Shown here in pieces: positions 21,422 through 29,687 of a stretch of DNA of 64,000 bases. The DNA is taken from assembly GCF_008520305.1 (NCBI RefSeq), contig NZ_ML703262.1, positions 1 to 64,000 on the forward strand. The letters run 5' to 3'. Position 1 is the first letter of the stretch. Every line of letters begins with the position of its first letter. Origin of the DNA: Mesorhizobium sp. SARCC-RB16n (GTDB lineage: Bacteria > Pseudomonadota > Alphaproteobacteria > Rhizobiales > Rhizobiaceae). The notes under the pieces are model-generated. The model saw only the letters and a list, made by a program, of their open reading frames with translations. It made no database searches and had not been told where the DNA came from. The position numbers were made by a program, and so were the translations under genes.

Positions 21422-22284
21422 GACGCCGCACCCCTGAGACGCGGCGCCTCGCCGGCATTGATGGTGAAATCCCGCGCGTTCTTCAAATTAGGGATCTTCT
21501 TGCGCGCCGCAAGCGACTGCGCCGGGTCGATCTCGGCGACAATCACACCAGGCTCGTCATGGGCGGCTTCCGCAATGATGCGGCCCCACGGATCTACGAT
21601 CAGCGAATGCCCATAGGTCTCGCGGCCGTCCTCATGCAGGCCGCCCTGCGCGGCGGCGACGACAAAGGCCCCGTTCTCGATGGCGCGTGCCCTGAGCAAT
21701 ACGTGCCAATGCGCCTCGCCGGTCTGGCGGGTGAAGGCCGCGGGCACGGAAAGCAGGTCGGCCCCGGCCATCGCCTCGGTGCGGAACAGTTGCGGAAAAC
21801 GCAGATCGTAGCAAACGGCAAAGCCGAGCGTCGCGTCCCCGATCCCGGTGACGACGGCCTCTGTGCCGGGCTCGTAGGCGGCCGATTCACGCCAGCTCTC
21901 GCCATTGTCGAGATCGACGTCGAACATGTGGATCTTGTCGTATGTGGCGAGCGTCGCACCGTCCGGCCCGAACAGGAGCGCGCGGTTGGCGAGCTTGCCG
22001 TCGGCGCGCAAGATAGCGGTCGAGCCGATATGCAGGAACACGCCGAGTTCGCGCGCCAGCCTGCGCGCGGTCGAGACGACGATGTCCTTGTCCTCGGAGG
22101 TGAAGGACGCGGCACGCGCTTCCTTGTCGCGTATCAGCGCACCGGTCATTTCAGGCGTCTGGATGTACGTCGCGCCCTGCCCGGCTGCTTCACGCACCAT
22201 CCGTTCGAGGTCGACCGCATTGCGCTCGGGGCTCTCTCCTGAACGCATCTGGATCGCAGCGGCCTTGAAAACACCCATTGTCAT
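21418..22284 (-). CDS. Nitrilase-superfamily carbon-nitrogen hydrolase (Nit1-like)
   Basis: This 288-residue cytosolic amidase of the C-N hydrolase superfamily most resembles the Nit branch (deaminated-glutathione amidase-like); the substrate is inferred. The catalytic triad is visible: Glu in YIQTPEMTG, Lys in TYDKIHMFDVD and Cys in AVCYDLRFP. The start at 22284 (with a second ATG at 22278) lies 5 bp after the glutaredoxin gene; 29 extra upstream codons were rejected because they overlap grxC in another frame. Adjacency to a glutaredoxin gene is consistent with a glutathione-related role. Confidence 0.88.
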   Translation of the reverse strand: MTMGVFKAAAIQMRSGESPERNAVDLERMVREAAGQGATYIQTPEMTGALIRDKEARAASFTSEDKDIVVSTARRLARELGVFLHIGSTAILRADGKLANRALLFGPDGATLATYDKIHMFDVDLDNGESWRESAAYEPGTEAVVTGIGDATLGFAVCYDLRFPQLFRTEAMAGADLLSVPAAFTRQTGEAHWHVLLRARAIENGAFVVAAAQGGLHEDGRETYGHSLIVDPWGRIIAEAAHDEPGVIVAEIDPAQSLAARKKIPNLKNARDFTINAGEAPRLRGAAS

Positions 22285-22288
22285 ACCC

Positions 22289-22558
22289 TCAAATCGACGA
22301 GCCGTTGGCGAGCAGTTTGTCCAGCCGGCCTTCTGCCTCCAGATCATGGAGGTCGTCGCAGCCGCCGACATGCGTGTCGCCGATGAAAATCTGCGGAAAC
22401 GTCATGCGCCCGTGGGCTCGCGACATCATCTCCTGGCGCAGTTCCGGTGAGAAGGAAGCGTCGTGTTCGGTATAGGCGACGCCCTTGCGCTCCAGCAGCC
22501 GCTTGGCCGCCGTGCAATAGCCGCACATCATGCGCGTATAGATCGTGACATCGACCAT
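22289..22558 (-). CDS. grxC: Glutaredoxin 3
   Basis: This 89-residue dithiol glutaredoxin reduces disulfides and ribonucleotide reductase with glutathione. The active site is CGYC rather than the more usual CPYC, at residues ~12-15. The cis-proline segment TFPQIFIG and the glutathione-contacting GGCDDL are intact. ATG 22558 gives the normal family length; an upstream extension of 26 residues was rejected. It is followed at 5 bp by the nitrilase-like gene. Confidence 0.94.
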   Translation of the reverse strand: MVDVTIYTRMMCGYCTAAKRLLERKGVAYTEHDASFSPELRQEMMSRAHGRMTFPQIFIGDTHVGGCDDLHDLEAEGRLDKLLANGSSI

Positions 22559-22583
22559 GACGAATTCCGCTTCCGTTGCCGAC

Positions 22584-23384
22584 TTATATAGTCGCGGACT
22601 CGTCCGCCCGGAAGTCCCCCGGCAACACGCGGGCAAAGGTCAGCACGTCGACGGCGGCAGCGCCTCCCTTTTTCAGCGCCTTGGTGGCGGCACGTACGGT
22701 GGCACCGGTGGTGTAGACATCGTCGATCAGAAGCACCCTGCGGCCGGCAATTTCGATCTCGGTCTCGGCGGGTACGCGAAACGCGGCGCGCACGTTCTCC
22801 TCACGCTCCTGCCGCTCCAGCCCGACCTGCTGGCGCGTGAGTTTCACGCGATGCATAGCGGAAGGCGCGAAAGAGAGCCCGCTGAGCTCGCAAACCGCGC
22901 GCGCCAGTTCCGCCGATTGGTTGAACCGCCGCCTGAAGAAACGGCGCCAATGCAGCGGCACGGGCACCACCACATCCGCGTCGGCGATCAGGTCGGCGCC
23001 CACGCGGACCATCCAGCGCGCCATCCAGGGAGCGAGATCGGTGCGGTCCTGGTATTTCAGCCCTTGCACCATCTGGCGGGCAACGCCGGAATAGGCGACC
23101 GCGGCCCGCGCCCGTTCGAAGGGCGGCGGATCGGCGATCGCCTCCGCCGACAGAAAACCCTCGCCCATATGATGGGTGAACGGCGTGCCCATTACCGGGC
23201 ACCACGGCCGCTCCAGCAGCCGCAGCTTCGGCCAGCAGGCGCCGCACAGCACGCCGGGCTGCGAGACCTGCCGGCGGCAGCCGGCGCAGACCGGCGGAAA
23301 CAGGATGCGCGCTGGCCAGCCCAGAACCGAGCGGGCTGCCGACCCGGCCAGCTTCCTGATCTCGTCGGACTTGATCTCTGGCAT
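22584..23384 (-). CDS. ComF-family phosphoribosyltransferase-like protein
   Basis: This 266-residue protein of the ComF/GntX family is linked to DNA uptake or use in other bacteria. The N-terminal zinc-ribbon-like region has two Cys pairs (CAGC, CGAC) at about 33-55. The phosphoribosyltransferase-type loop is VLLIDDVYTTGATVRAA near residue 220. ATG 23384 was preferred over a frame running much further up into the divergent methyltransferase. It lies 25 bp before grxC and is probably co-transcribed. Confidence 0.9.
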   Translation of the reverse strand: MPEIKSDEIRKLAGSAARSVLGWPARILFPPVCAGCRRQVSQPGVLCGACWPKLRLLERPWCPVMGTPFTHHMGEGFLSAEAIADPPPFERARAAVAYSGVARQMVQGLKYQDRTDLAPWMARWMVRVGADLIADADVVVPVPLHWRRFFRRRFNQSAELARAVCELSGLSFAPSAMHRVKLTRQQVGLERQEREENVRAAFRVPAETEIEIAGRRVLLIDDVYTTGATVRAATKALKKGGAAAVDVLTFARVLPGDFRADESATI

Positions 23385-23472
23385 CGGATCGGCCACGTGG
23401 TAGGTTCCTCGGCGCCACCATACCAACATATCAGGGCGCGGACATACAAGGACCCATCCCTTGCAGCCTATA

Positions 23473-24333
23473 ATGGATACCTCTCTGTGGCTGGCACATA
23501 AGCGGCGCGCGCTCATCCATCCGGTCGACGGTGCCGACTTCCTGATGCACCGCGCCGCCGAGGACCTTGCCGACCGGCTGGGTGCCGTCGAGCGCAGGTT
23601 CGCCAAGGCGGCGGCGCTGTTTTGCCAGACCCCGGCCGCGGCCGATGTCCTTGCGCGGAGCGGCAAGGTAGCCGATATCGCGCGTGTGGAGACGGACGCG
23701 GCCTTCCTGCATGGTGCCGCCGGCCTGATCGCGCCGCTGGAGACCGTGCCGTTCGAGCCACAGGGTCTCGATCTGGTGGTGTCGCTTTTGTCGCTGCAGA
23801 CGATGAACGACATCCCGGGCATGCTGATCCAGATCCGCCGCGCGCTGCGGCCGGACGGGCTTTTCCTCGGCGCCTTCGCGGGCGCCGGCACGCTTTCGGA
23901 ACTGCGCGAAAGCCTGCTTGCCGCCGAGACCGAGCTCTACGGTGGCGCCAGCCCGCGCGTCATCCCGTTCACCGATGTGCGTGACGCCGGGGCACTGCTG
24001 CAGCGCGCCGGTTTCGCGCTGCCGGTCGCCGACGTCGAGACGGTGACGGTGCGCTATGCCAACCTGTTTGCCCTGATGGCCGATCTGCGTGCCATGGGCG
24101 AAACCAGCGCGCTTGCCGACCGCAGCCGGCGGCCGGGCTCACGCAAGTTGTTTGCCCGCGCCGCGGAAATCTACGCCGAGCGCTTTTCCGATCCCGATGG
24201 TCGCATCAGGGCAAGTTTCTCGATTGTCTGGATGTCCGGCTGGGCGCCCGACGCGTCGCAGCAAAAGCCGCTGAAGCCCGGTTCGGCCAAGGTTTCGCTA
24301 AAGACTATATTGGAGGGTCCTGAAGGACATTGA
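23473..24333 (+). CDS. BioC/NDUFAF5-like SAM-dependent methyltransferase
   Basis: This 286-residue protein belongs to the class I methyltransferase-like group that includes BioC and mitochondrial NDUFAF5. Typical features are the N-terminal DFLMHRAAEDLADRLGAVER, the core LVVSLLSLQTMNDIPGMLIQ, and the C-terminal RFSDPDGRIRASFSIVWMSGW. In mitochondria NDUFAF5 hydroxylates an Arg in complex I, so a respiratory assembly role is possible but inferred. ATG 23473 was preferred to a TTG four codons upstream. It diverges from comF. Confidence 0.85.
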   Translation: MDTSLWLAHKRRALIHPVDGADFLMHRAAEDLADRLGAVERRFAKAAALFCQTPAAADVLARSGKVADIARVETDAAFLHGAAGLIAPLETVPFEPQGLDLVVSLLSLQTMNDIPGMLIQIRRALRPDGLFLGAFAGAGTLSELRESLLAAETELYGGASPRVIPFTDVRDAGALLQRAGFALPVADVETVTVRYANLFALMADLRAMGETSALADRSRRPGSRKLFARAAEIYAERFSDPDGRIRASFSIVWMSGWAPDASQQKPLKPGSAKVSLKTILEGPEGH

Positions 24334-24353
24334 TCCGTTCGCGGGCACTAGTG

Positions 24354-24533
24354 CTAGGGGGCGAAGGCGTTGGCAAGCCTGCTGGAATCGTCGCTGAACA
24401 ACCAGGTAATCGAATTGAAGACCTGGCTGATACCGCCGATGATCGTCAGCGACAGCACGCAGACAATCAGGCCGTATTCGACGGCCGTGGCGCCGTTTTC
24501 GTCCTTCAGAAAGCGCAGCAGCACTGTTTTCAT
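24354..24533 (-). CDS. Flp-family type IVb pilin
   Basis: This 59-residue pilin precursor has a short leader (MKTVLLRFLKDENG) ending in the prepilin peptidase site, then ATAVEYGLIVCVLSLTI. The Glu five residues after the Gly and the following Tyr match the Flp motif. ATG 24533 gives the normal size. No tad/cpa assembly genes are in the window, so its secretion machinery must lie elsewhere. Confidence 0.9.
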   Translation of the reverse strand: MKTVLLRFLKDENGATAVEYGLIVCVLSLTIIGGISQVFNSITWLFSDDSSRLANAFAP

Positions 24534-24644
24534 CACCTCATTTCCCCCTTGCCGCGACCCTACCGCCGATCTGTTAAGAAAGGTTAACGGCAAAGGCTTA
24601 ACAGCCGATGAAGTCGCCGCCATTCGGAAATGTCTTAACTTTTG

Positions 24645-24959
24645 TCAGCAATCGCCACTGCTTTTGCCATCGGAGCGGATAATGCAGACCCCGCCTGGCT
24701 CGGCCTGCAGCACGCTGCGGCGCACCGTATAGGTGCTGCGATGACCGATCGAAGCGGTGGCCGTCATGTCGAGGCCGGGGAAATCATCGCGAGCCATTTG
24801 CGAACGCGTCTGGCTGTCGAGGAAGGGTGTCGCGATCAGCGCCAGCGCCACCGCGGCCGATCCGAACAGTAGCGTGACCCGCAGGACGCCCATGCCGGCA
24901 TCGGCGGCACGAAAACCGCGGTCGGGCCGGATCGAATCCCAATCCCTGTCCAGGCTCAT
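24645..24959 (-). CDS. Conserved single-pass membrane protein, function unknown
   Basis: This 104-residue protein has a cytoplasmic acidic N-terminus (MSLDRDWDSIRPDRGFR), one TM helix at about 23-45 (GVLRVTLLFGSAAVALALIA), and a periplasmic tail of about 60 residues with two Cys (CIIRSDGKSSGDC). It sits upstream of the Flp pilin gene on the same strand. I recall similar proteins next to pilin genes in Rhizobiales but do not know a function. Confidence 0.6.
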   Translation of the reverse strand: MSLDRDWDSIRPDRGFRAADAGMGVLRVTLLFGSAAVALALIATPFLDSQTRSQMARDDFPGLDMTATASIGHRSTYTVRRSVLQAEPGGVCIIRSDGKSSGDC

Positions 24960-25076
24960 TCTATCGCTCCCCGGTGAATGGCGACGGCCGCACGAAAACG
25001 GCCATGCATCAATTTTTCATGATGAGATAAATCTTCCATTAACGCTGGCTGATAGGACCGTGGTCCAGTCATATCC

Positions 25077-25499
25077 TCAGAGAAGATCGATCAGGAACGG
25101 GATCAACGGCGCATCGGCAGGCGGCATCGGATAGTCGCGCATCTGTTTCGGCCGCACCCATTTCAGCGCCTGCCCTTCCCTCGGCTGGGCGATGCCGCGG
25201 AAACGGCGGCAGACAAACAGCGGCATCAGCAGATGGAAGTCGTCATAGGAATGGCTGGCGAAGGTCAGCGGCGCCAGGCATGGGATCTCGGTTTCGATGC
25301 CGATCTCCTCATGCAGTTCACGGACGAGGCATTGTTCCGGCGTCTCGCCGGCTTCGACCTTGCCGCCGGGAAACTCCCACAGGCCGGCAAGTTGCTTGCC
25401 TTGCGGCCGCTGTGCCAGCAGCACGCGACCGTCGGCATCGACCAGCGCGCAAGCGGCGACCAGGAGCAGGCGCTTGCCGCTGGATGTCAGATCATTCAT
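25077..25499 (-). CDS. mutT: (Deoxy)nucleoside triphosphate pyrophosphohydrolase, MutT type
   Basis: This 140-residue Nudix hydrolase is expected to remove oxidised 8-oxo-dGTP from the nucleotide pool. The Nudix box GKVEAGETPEQCLVRELHEE is complete at about residues 45-65, preceded by LLAQRPQGKQLAGLWEFPGG as in MutT. Its first codons overlap the end of the GNAT gene by 8 bp, so the two are translationally coupled with argJ upstream. Confidence 0.93.
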   Translation of the reverse strand: MNDLTSSGKRLLLVAACALVDADGRVLLAQRPQGKQLAGLWEFPGGKVEAGETPEQCLVRELHEEIGIETEIPCLAPLTFASHSYDDFHLLMPLFVCRRFRGIAQPREGQALKWVRPKQMRDYPMPPADAPLIPFLIDLL

Positions 25500-26244
25500 G
25501 TCCGGGCGGCCGGCGGTAGTGATAGCGATAGACTTCCTCGAAGCCGAGCGCGCGGTAGAGCGCCAGCGCCGGCGCGTTTCCCGCCTCCACCTGCAGCCAG
25601 GCTTCCCGCGCGCCGCGCAGTCTCGCCCATTTCAGTGCCGACAGGATCAGGTTGCGGCCGTGCCCCTTGTTGCGCGCCGCCTTGTCGGTGGCGACCTCGA
25701 ACAGGCCGGCGAGATCGCCGTCATGCACGCAGATCAGCGTCGCCAGCGGCTCCGCGCCATCCTCGAGCGCGAACAGCCCGGCTTCGGGCTGGATGGCGCC
25801 AATGATCTCCGACAGGCCGGGCCGCAACGATACGTTGGAGCCGCTGACCTTGAGCAATGCGCCGATGAAGCGGCTGATGTCTTTGAGTGGAATCTGGTCC
25901 ATGGCGGCGTCGAGCTGCGCGTCGGCCAACGGCAGCCGCATGACGAGCGATTCGTCGAAGCGGCTCCAGCCCTCCTTGTCGAGATGGCTGGCAAGATCGG
26001 GGCCTGACAGTGGCGACATGCGGAACGTCAATGGCCGGCCATAGGCGTCGAAGCGGCGGCTCGCGCGACCAATGCGGTCGGCGATATGCTGGACGTCGCC
26101 GGGATCGAGCGGGTTGACCGAGTTCAGCCGCTTGGCCGGATGGCCGGCGGTCAGTCGCACCACCCAGGTGCCGTCATAGTGGACGGCGGCCGCGGGCCAG
26201 GCGCGAAAGCCGGCCGCCTCGTAGCGGCGCACGGTCGCGAGCAT
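25492..26244 (-). CDS. GNAT-family N-acetyltransferase
   Basis: This 250-residue protein has the GNAT acetyl-CoA-binding motif ATDKAARNKGHGRNLILSAL at about 190-210, then GAREAWLQVEAGNAPALALY and the C-terminal LGFEEVYRYHYRRP. The N-terminal half is not recognised and may bind the acceptor. ATG 26244 was chosen, 29 bp after argJ; the open frame continues up into argJ. Its place between argJ and mutT is conserved in Rhizobiales. Substrate unknown. Confidence 0.82.
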   Translation of the reverse strand: MLATVRRYEAAGFRAWPAAAVHYDGTWVVRLTAGHPAKRLNSVNPLDPGDVQHIADRIGRASRRFDAYGRPLTFRMSPLSGPDLASHLDKEGWSRFDESLVMRLPLADAQLDAAMDQIPLKDISRFIGALLKVSGSNVSLRPGLSEIIGAIQPEAGLFALEDGAEPLATLICVHDGDLAGLFEVATDKAARNKGHGRNLILSALKWARLRGAREAWLQVEAGNAPALALYRALGFEEVYRYHYRRPPGHE

Positions 26245-26273
26245 GCTTGCCGGATGGCGCGAAACCAAGGCGA

Positions 26274-27515
26274 TCAGCTCCGGTAATCGCCATTGATGGC
26301 GACATATTCCTTGGTGAGATCGCAGGTCCACACCGTCGCCTTGCCGCGGCCGATGCCGATATCGGCGCGGATGCGGATGTCGTCGCGCTTCATGTAGGCC
26401 GAGGTCGCGGCCTCCGAATAGGCGGGATCGCGCTCGCCCTCATGCGCCAGCCTGTTGTCTCCAAACCAGATCGACAGAAGGTCGCGGTCGGCGGGTTCGC
26501 CGGCCTTGCCGACGGCCATGACGACGCGGCCCCAATTGGCGTCCTCGCCGGCGACCGCCGTCTTGACCAGCGGCGAATTGGCGATCGACAGCGCGATGCG
26601 CTTGGCCGAGCGGGCCGACTTGGCCCCGGTGACGGTGACTTCGACCTGCTTGCGGGCGCCCTCGCCGTCGCGCACCACCTGCAGCGCCAGCGACTTCAGC
26701 ACCTTGCCGAGCGCCCGGCGGAACTGACCGAGGCGGGCATCTCTGGGATCGGTGATTTCAGGCGCGCCACGCTTTGCCGCCTTGCCGGTGGCGAACAACA
26801 ACAGCGTGTCGCTGGTCGAGGTGTCGCTGTCGACGGTCACCGCATTGAACGTCTTGGCCGTGCCCCGCGACAGCAGGTCCTGAAGGACCGGTGCCGCGAT
26901 CGGCGCGTCGGTGGCGATGAAGGACAGCATCGTCGCCATGTCGGGCGCGATCATGCCGGCACCCTTGGAAATGCCGTTGATGGTGACATCGGTGTCGCCG
27001 AGCCTGACCGTCTGCGTCGCCACTTTCGGATAGGTATCGGTGGTCATGATGGCCTTTGCAGCCTCGGTCCACAGGTCCGGCTTGCCGTCGCTGACCAGAC
27101 CGGAAAGCAGGTGGCTGAACTTGGTTGCGTCGAGCGGCTCGCCGATGACGCCGGTCGAGGCCAGAAAAACTTCGTTTGCCGTGCAGCCCGCGGCCTTTGC
27201 CGCCGCCTCGCCCGTCAGCGCGGTCGACTCGCGGCCCTTCTTGCCGGTGAAGGCGTTGGCGTTGCCGGAATTGACGACCAGCACCCGCGCCTTGCCGGCG
27301 CCGAGGTTCTGCCGGCAGAAATCGACCGGCGCCGAGGGGCATTTCGACTTGGTGAACACGCCGGCGACCGCGGTACCGGCATCGAACACCATGGCGAGCA
27401 GGTCCGTGCGGTTCTTGTACTTTATTCCCGCTTCTGCGGTGGCAATGCGCACCCCCTCGATTTCAGGCATCTTGGGGTATTTCTTCGGCGCGAGCGGCGA
27501 AATCGTCGTGGACAT
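26274..27515 (-). CDS. argJ: Bifunctional ornithine acetyltransferase / N-acetylglutamate synthase
   Basis: This 413-residue enzyme transfers acetyl from N-acetylornithine to glutamate, closing the acetyl cycle of arginine synthesis. It self-cleaves within [20 protein letters not shown]: the bond is between Ala and Thr in the ATML segment, and the Thr becomes the nucleophile. Other conserved segments are [12 protein letters not shown] and [14 protein letters not shown]. Length and motifs are normal. It heads the argJ-GNAT-mutT run. Confidence 0.97.
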   Translation of the reverse strand: MSTTISPLAPKKYPKMPEIEGVRIATAEAGIKYKNRTDLLAMVFDAGTAVAGVFTKSKCPSAPVDFCRQNLGAGKARVLVVNSGNANAFTGKKGRESTALTGEAAAKAAGCTANEVFLASTGVIGEPLDATKFSHLLSGLVSDGKPDLWTEAAKAIMTTDTYPKVATQTVRLGDTDVTINGISKGAGMIAPDMATMLSFIATDAPIAAPVLQDLLSRGTAKTFNAVTVDSDTSTSDTLLLFATGKAAKRGAPEITDPRDARLGQFRRALGKVLKSLALQVVRDGEGARKQVEVTVTGAKSARSAKRIALSIANSPLVKTAVAGEDANWGRVVMAVGKAGEPADRDLLSIWFGDNRLAHEGERDPAYSEAATSAYMKRDDIRIRADIGIGRGKATVWTCDLTKEYVAINGDYRS

Positions 27516-27754
27516 AGGGACCTCGGGCGGGAAAATCGCAAGGGAAGGCCGGTTTGCCCGATACGGCGCGCCGGCGCAAGCGCGTTTTCGTCGCTCCCGC
27601 CAGGGGGCAAACCCGTTCAGGATTAGGCTTGCATTTCAAATCTGTTGGCGTCGCCGGCGGCGTTATGATCCTCCGCATGGATGGCGCATCGTGTCCGAGA
27701 CGTCGCAGGCGATGCGACGACCCTCGCCTGATGATGGCGGCGCTCCTGCGTCAA

Positions 27755-27812
27755 GAAACGGAGCGTTTCGTTTCATCGCCGGATCACTTATCATTGCAAG
27801 CGAATTGAAACG
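27755..27812. promoter_or_regulatory. Candidate TetR operator upstream of the tetR gene
   Basis: A perfect inverted repeat GAAACG-GAG-CGTTTC lies at 27755-27769, and a third half-site GAAACG at 27807-27812 is just before the start codon. The remaining 27516-27754 between argJ and tetR shows no gene. Confidence 0.45.
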
Positions 27813-27824
27813 AGGGCGACAGGC

Positions 27825-28424
27825 ATGGCCGACGAGGCGGATACGGCGCGCAAATCGATCGGTGCGCGGCGCAATCCCGACAGTGCGGATGCCATTCTGG
27901 AGGCCGCCGAGGCCGTACTCGTCGAGGCCGGTTATGCCGGCTTCTCGATCGAAGCGGTGGCGCGCCGCGCCCGCGCCGGCAAACCGACGATCTATCGCTG
28001 GTGGCCGAGCAAGGCGGCACTGCTGCTGGAGGTCTACCAGCGCCAGAAGCGCGTCGACGTTCCCGATACGGGAAAACTGGAAGAAGATCTCGTCGGCTTC
28101 CTGATGAACCTGTTCTTCCACTGGCGCGAGACGTCGTCGGGCAGCGTGTTCAGGTCGCTAATCGCCGAGGCGCAGTCGGATCAAACCGCGGCCGCCGCCC
28201 TTGCCGGCTATGCCGGCGGGCGACGCTCCCACACCGGCCAGATCGTCGAACGCGCCAAGGCTAGGGGCGAGATCGCGAGCGATATCGATCCGGCCGTGGT
28301 CGCCGACCTCCTGGCGTCCTACGCCTGGCGGCATCTCCTGACCAACCGGCTCGACGAGCCCGAAGCGACGATCCGCAAGGTGGTCCATTATCTCCTGCAA
28401 GGCATAGCGGCACCCGGCAGGTAG
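27825..28424 (+). CDS. TetR/AcrR-family transcriptional regulator
   Basis: This 199-residue repressor type has an N-terminal helix-turn-helix at about 35-60 (YAGFSIEAVARRARAGKPTI, then YRWWPSKAALL), matching the TetR signature. The C-terminal ligand/dimer domain resembles the TetR_C_11/33 group. GAGGG precedes the ATG. It sits between argJ and ppiC, which I recall as neighbours in related genomes, so it may be an insertion into that order. No obvious target exporter is adjacent. Confidence 0.88.
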   Translation: MADEADTARKSIGARRNPDSADAILEAAEAVLVEAGYAGFSIEAVARRARAGKPTIYRWWPSKAALLLEVYQRQKRVDVPDTGKLEEDLVGFLMNLFFHWRETSSGSVFRSLIAEAQSDQTAAAALAGYAGGRRSHTGQIVERAKARGEIASDIDPAVVADLLASYAWRHLLTNRLDEPEATIRKVVHYLLQGIAAPGR

Positions 28425-28447
28425 GCATCGCCGGCTCGTGCCAACAG

Positions 28448-28483
28448 AAAGGGCGCGGCGCCTTCCGGCTGCCGCGCCCTTTT
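28448..28483. terminator. Bidirectional rho-independent terminator
   Basis: A 12-bp stem (AAAGGGCGCGGC/GCCGCGCCCTTT) closes an 11-nt loop. It has T-tracts on both strands and lies in the 75-bp gap between the converging tetR and parvulin genes. Confidence 0.8.
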
Positions 28484-28499
28484 CCGAAGCTGTTCGGGC

Positions 28500-29426
28500 T
28501 TACTTGGCGCTTTCCAGCGTGTCGACGGCCTTCTTCAGGTTGGCGTCGGGGATCTCGACCTTGGCGTCGGCGCGCAGCGACTTGACCAGGGCGAAATACT
28601 TGTCGCGGATGACGGCCTGCTTGGCCTGGTCCTTGACGTCGTCGAACGCCGGCGGCTGCTTGGCGCGCTTGTCCTCGAGCTTGATGACATGCCAGCCGAA
28701 CTGCGACTGGACCGGCTGCTCGGTGTACTTGCCGACATCGAGCGCGAAGGCCGCCTTGTCGAACTCAGGCACCATCTGGCCAGGTCCGAACCAGCCGAGG
28801 TCGCCGCCATTGGACTTGCCTGAGGGATCGCTGGTGTGTTCGTTGGCGAGCTTCTGGAAGTCGGCGCCGCCGTCGAGCTGCTTGATGATCGCCTCGGCCT
28901 CTTCCTTCGTCTTCACGAGGATGTGACGGGCATGCACCTCGTTGACCGGCGGGGTGTTGGCGATTTCCTGGTCGTAGCGGGCGCGAACCTCGGCATCGGT
29001 GACCTTGTCGACGACACCCTTCTCGACCATCTCGCCATGCAGCGCGCGCTGCTGCAGGAAGGCCATCCGGCGCTGGAAGTCGGGATCCTTGTCAAGACCG
29101 TCGGTAACGGCTTTGGCGGCCATGACCCGGATTTCGATGGCCGCCGAAAGCGCAGCGGCGCGGCGCTGTTCGGGCGGCAACTGCGCGAACTGCTGCGACA
29201 GCTCGCCCTCGGCGAGCACCAGATCGGCTTCGGTCAAGGGCTGGTCGTTGACGGTGGCGATCACGGTATTCGGGTCGACCGGCGCCGCGGCAGGTGCCGC
29301 CGCATCCGCGGGGGCGGCCGGTGCTGGAGCGGTCTCCTGCGCCATCGATGGCGACAGGCAAAGAGCCGACAGGCCGAGAGCCAGGCCAAGGCTGGCAAGC
29401 GACGCGCGGCTGAACAACAAGGACAT
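28500..29426 (-). CDS. Periplasmic parvulin-type peptidyl-prolyl isomerase
   Basis: This 308-residue exported PPIase has a signal peptide (LASLGLALGLSALCLSPSMA) then an Ala/Pro-rich linker. A SurA/PrsA-like helical domain covers ~55-150, and the parvulin domain ~155-265 includes ARHILVKTKEEAEAI and GGDLGWFGPGQMVPEF. The C-terminus may close the helical lobe. Its divergence from secA, the translocase gene, fits a role in folding newly exported proteins. Confidence 0.92.
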   Translation of the reverse strand: MSLLFSRASLASLGLALGLSALCLSPSMAQETAPAPAAPADAAAPAAAPVDPNTVIATVNDQPLTEADLVLAEGELSQQFAQLPPEQRRAAALSAAIEIRVMAAKAVTDGLDKDPDFQRRMAFLQQRALHGEMVEKGVVDKVTDAEVRARYDQEIANTPPVNEVHARHILVKTKEEAEAIIKQLDGGADFQKLANEHTSDPSGKSNGGDLGWFGPGQMVPEFDKAAFALDVGKYTEQPVQSQFGWHVIKLEDKRAKQPPAFDDVKDQAKQAVIRDKYFALVKSLRADAKVEIPDANLKKAVDTLESAK

Positions 29427-29520
29427 AAGGATGACTCCGGTGAGGGATTGTAAGGAGGGCGGCTTCCAGATCAGCCAGATTGTGGCGGAATTTGGCGCGA
29501 CCGGCAGGGCCAGCGCGGCG

Positions 29521-29549
29521 TTGACATCAGTTGAGCCCCCTCTTATCTG
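29521..29549 (+). promoter_or_regulatory. Candidate sigma-70 promoter of secA
   Basis: TTGACA (29521-29526) is followed after 16-17 bases by TTATCT/TATCTG (29543-29549). It points toward secA with a leader of about 130 nt. The remainder of the 261-bp divergent gap shows no gene. Confidence 0.5.
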
Positions 29550-29687
29550 TCCATCGACTTGGCGTCCAGAACCGTTTTCCGGGCGCTTTTTGTGTTTGCC
29601 CGTATTCAGGCGGTGCGTTCACGTGGATGTGATGGGGCCGGCCGGCGCCTGTCTCAAGATTGAGAATTCTATCGAAAGGACCATTGG

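Noticed and set aside
27554-27808. 84-codon frame between argJ and tetR
   Set aside because: Composition is not protein-like and it covers the probable TetR operator.
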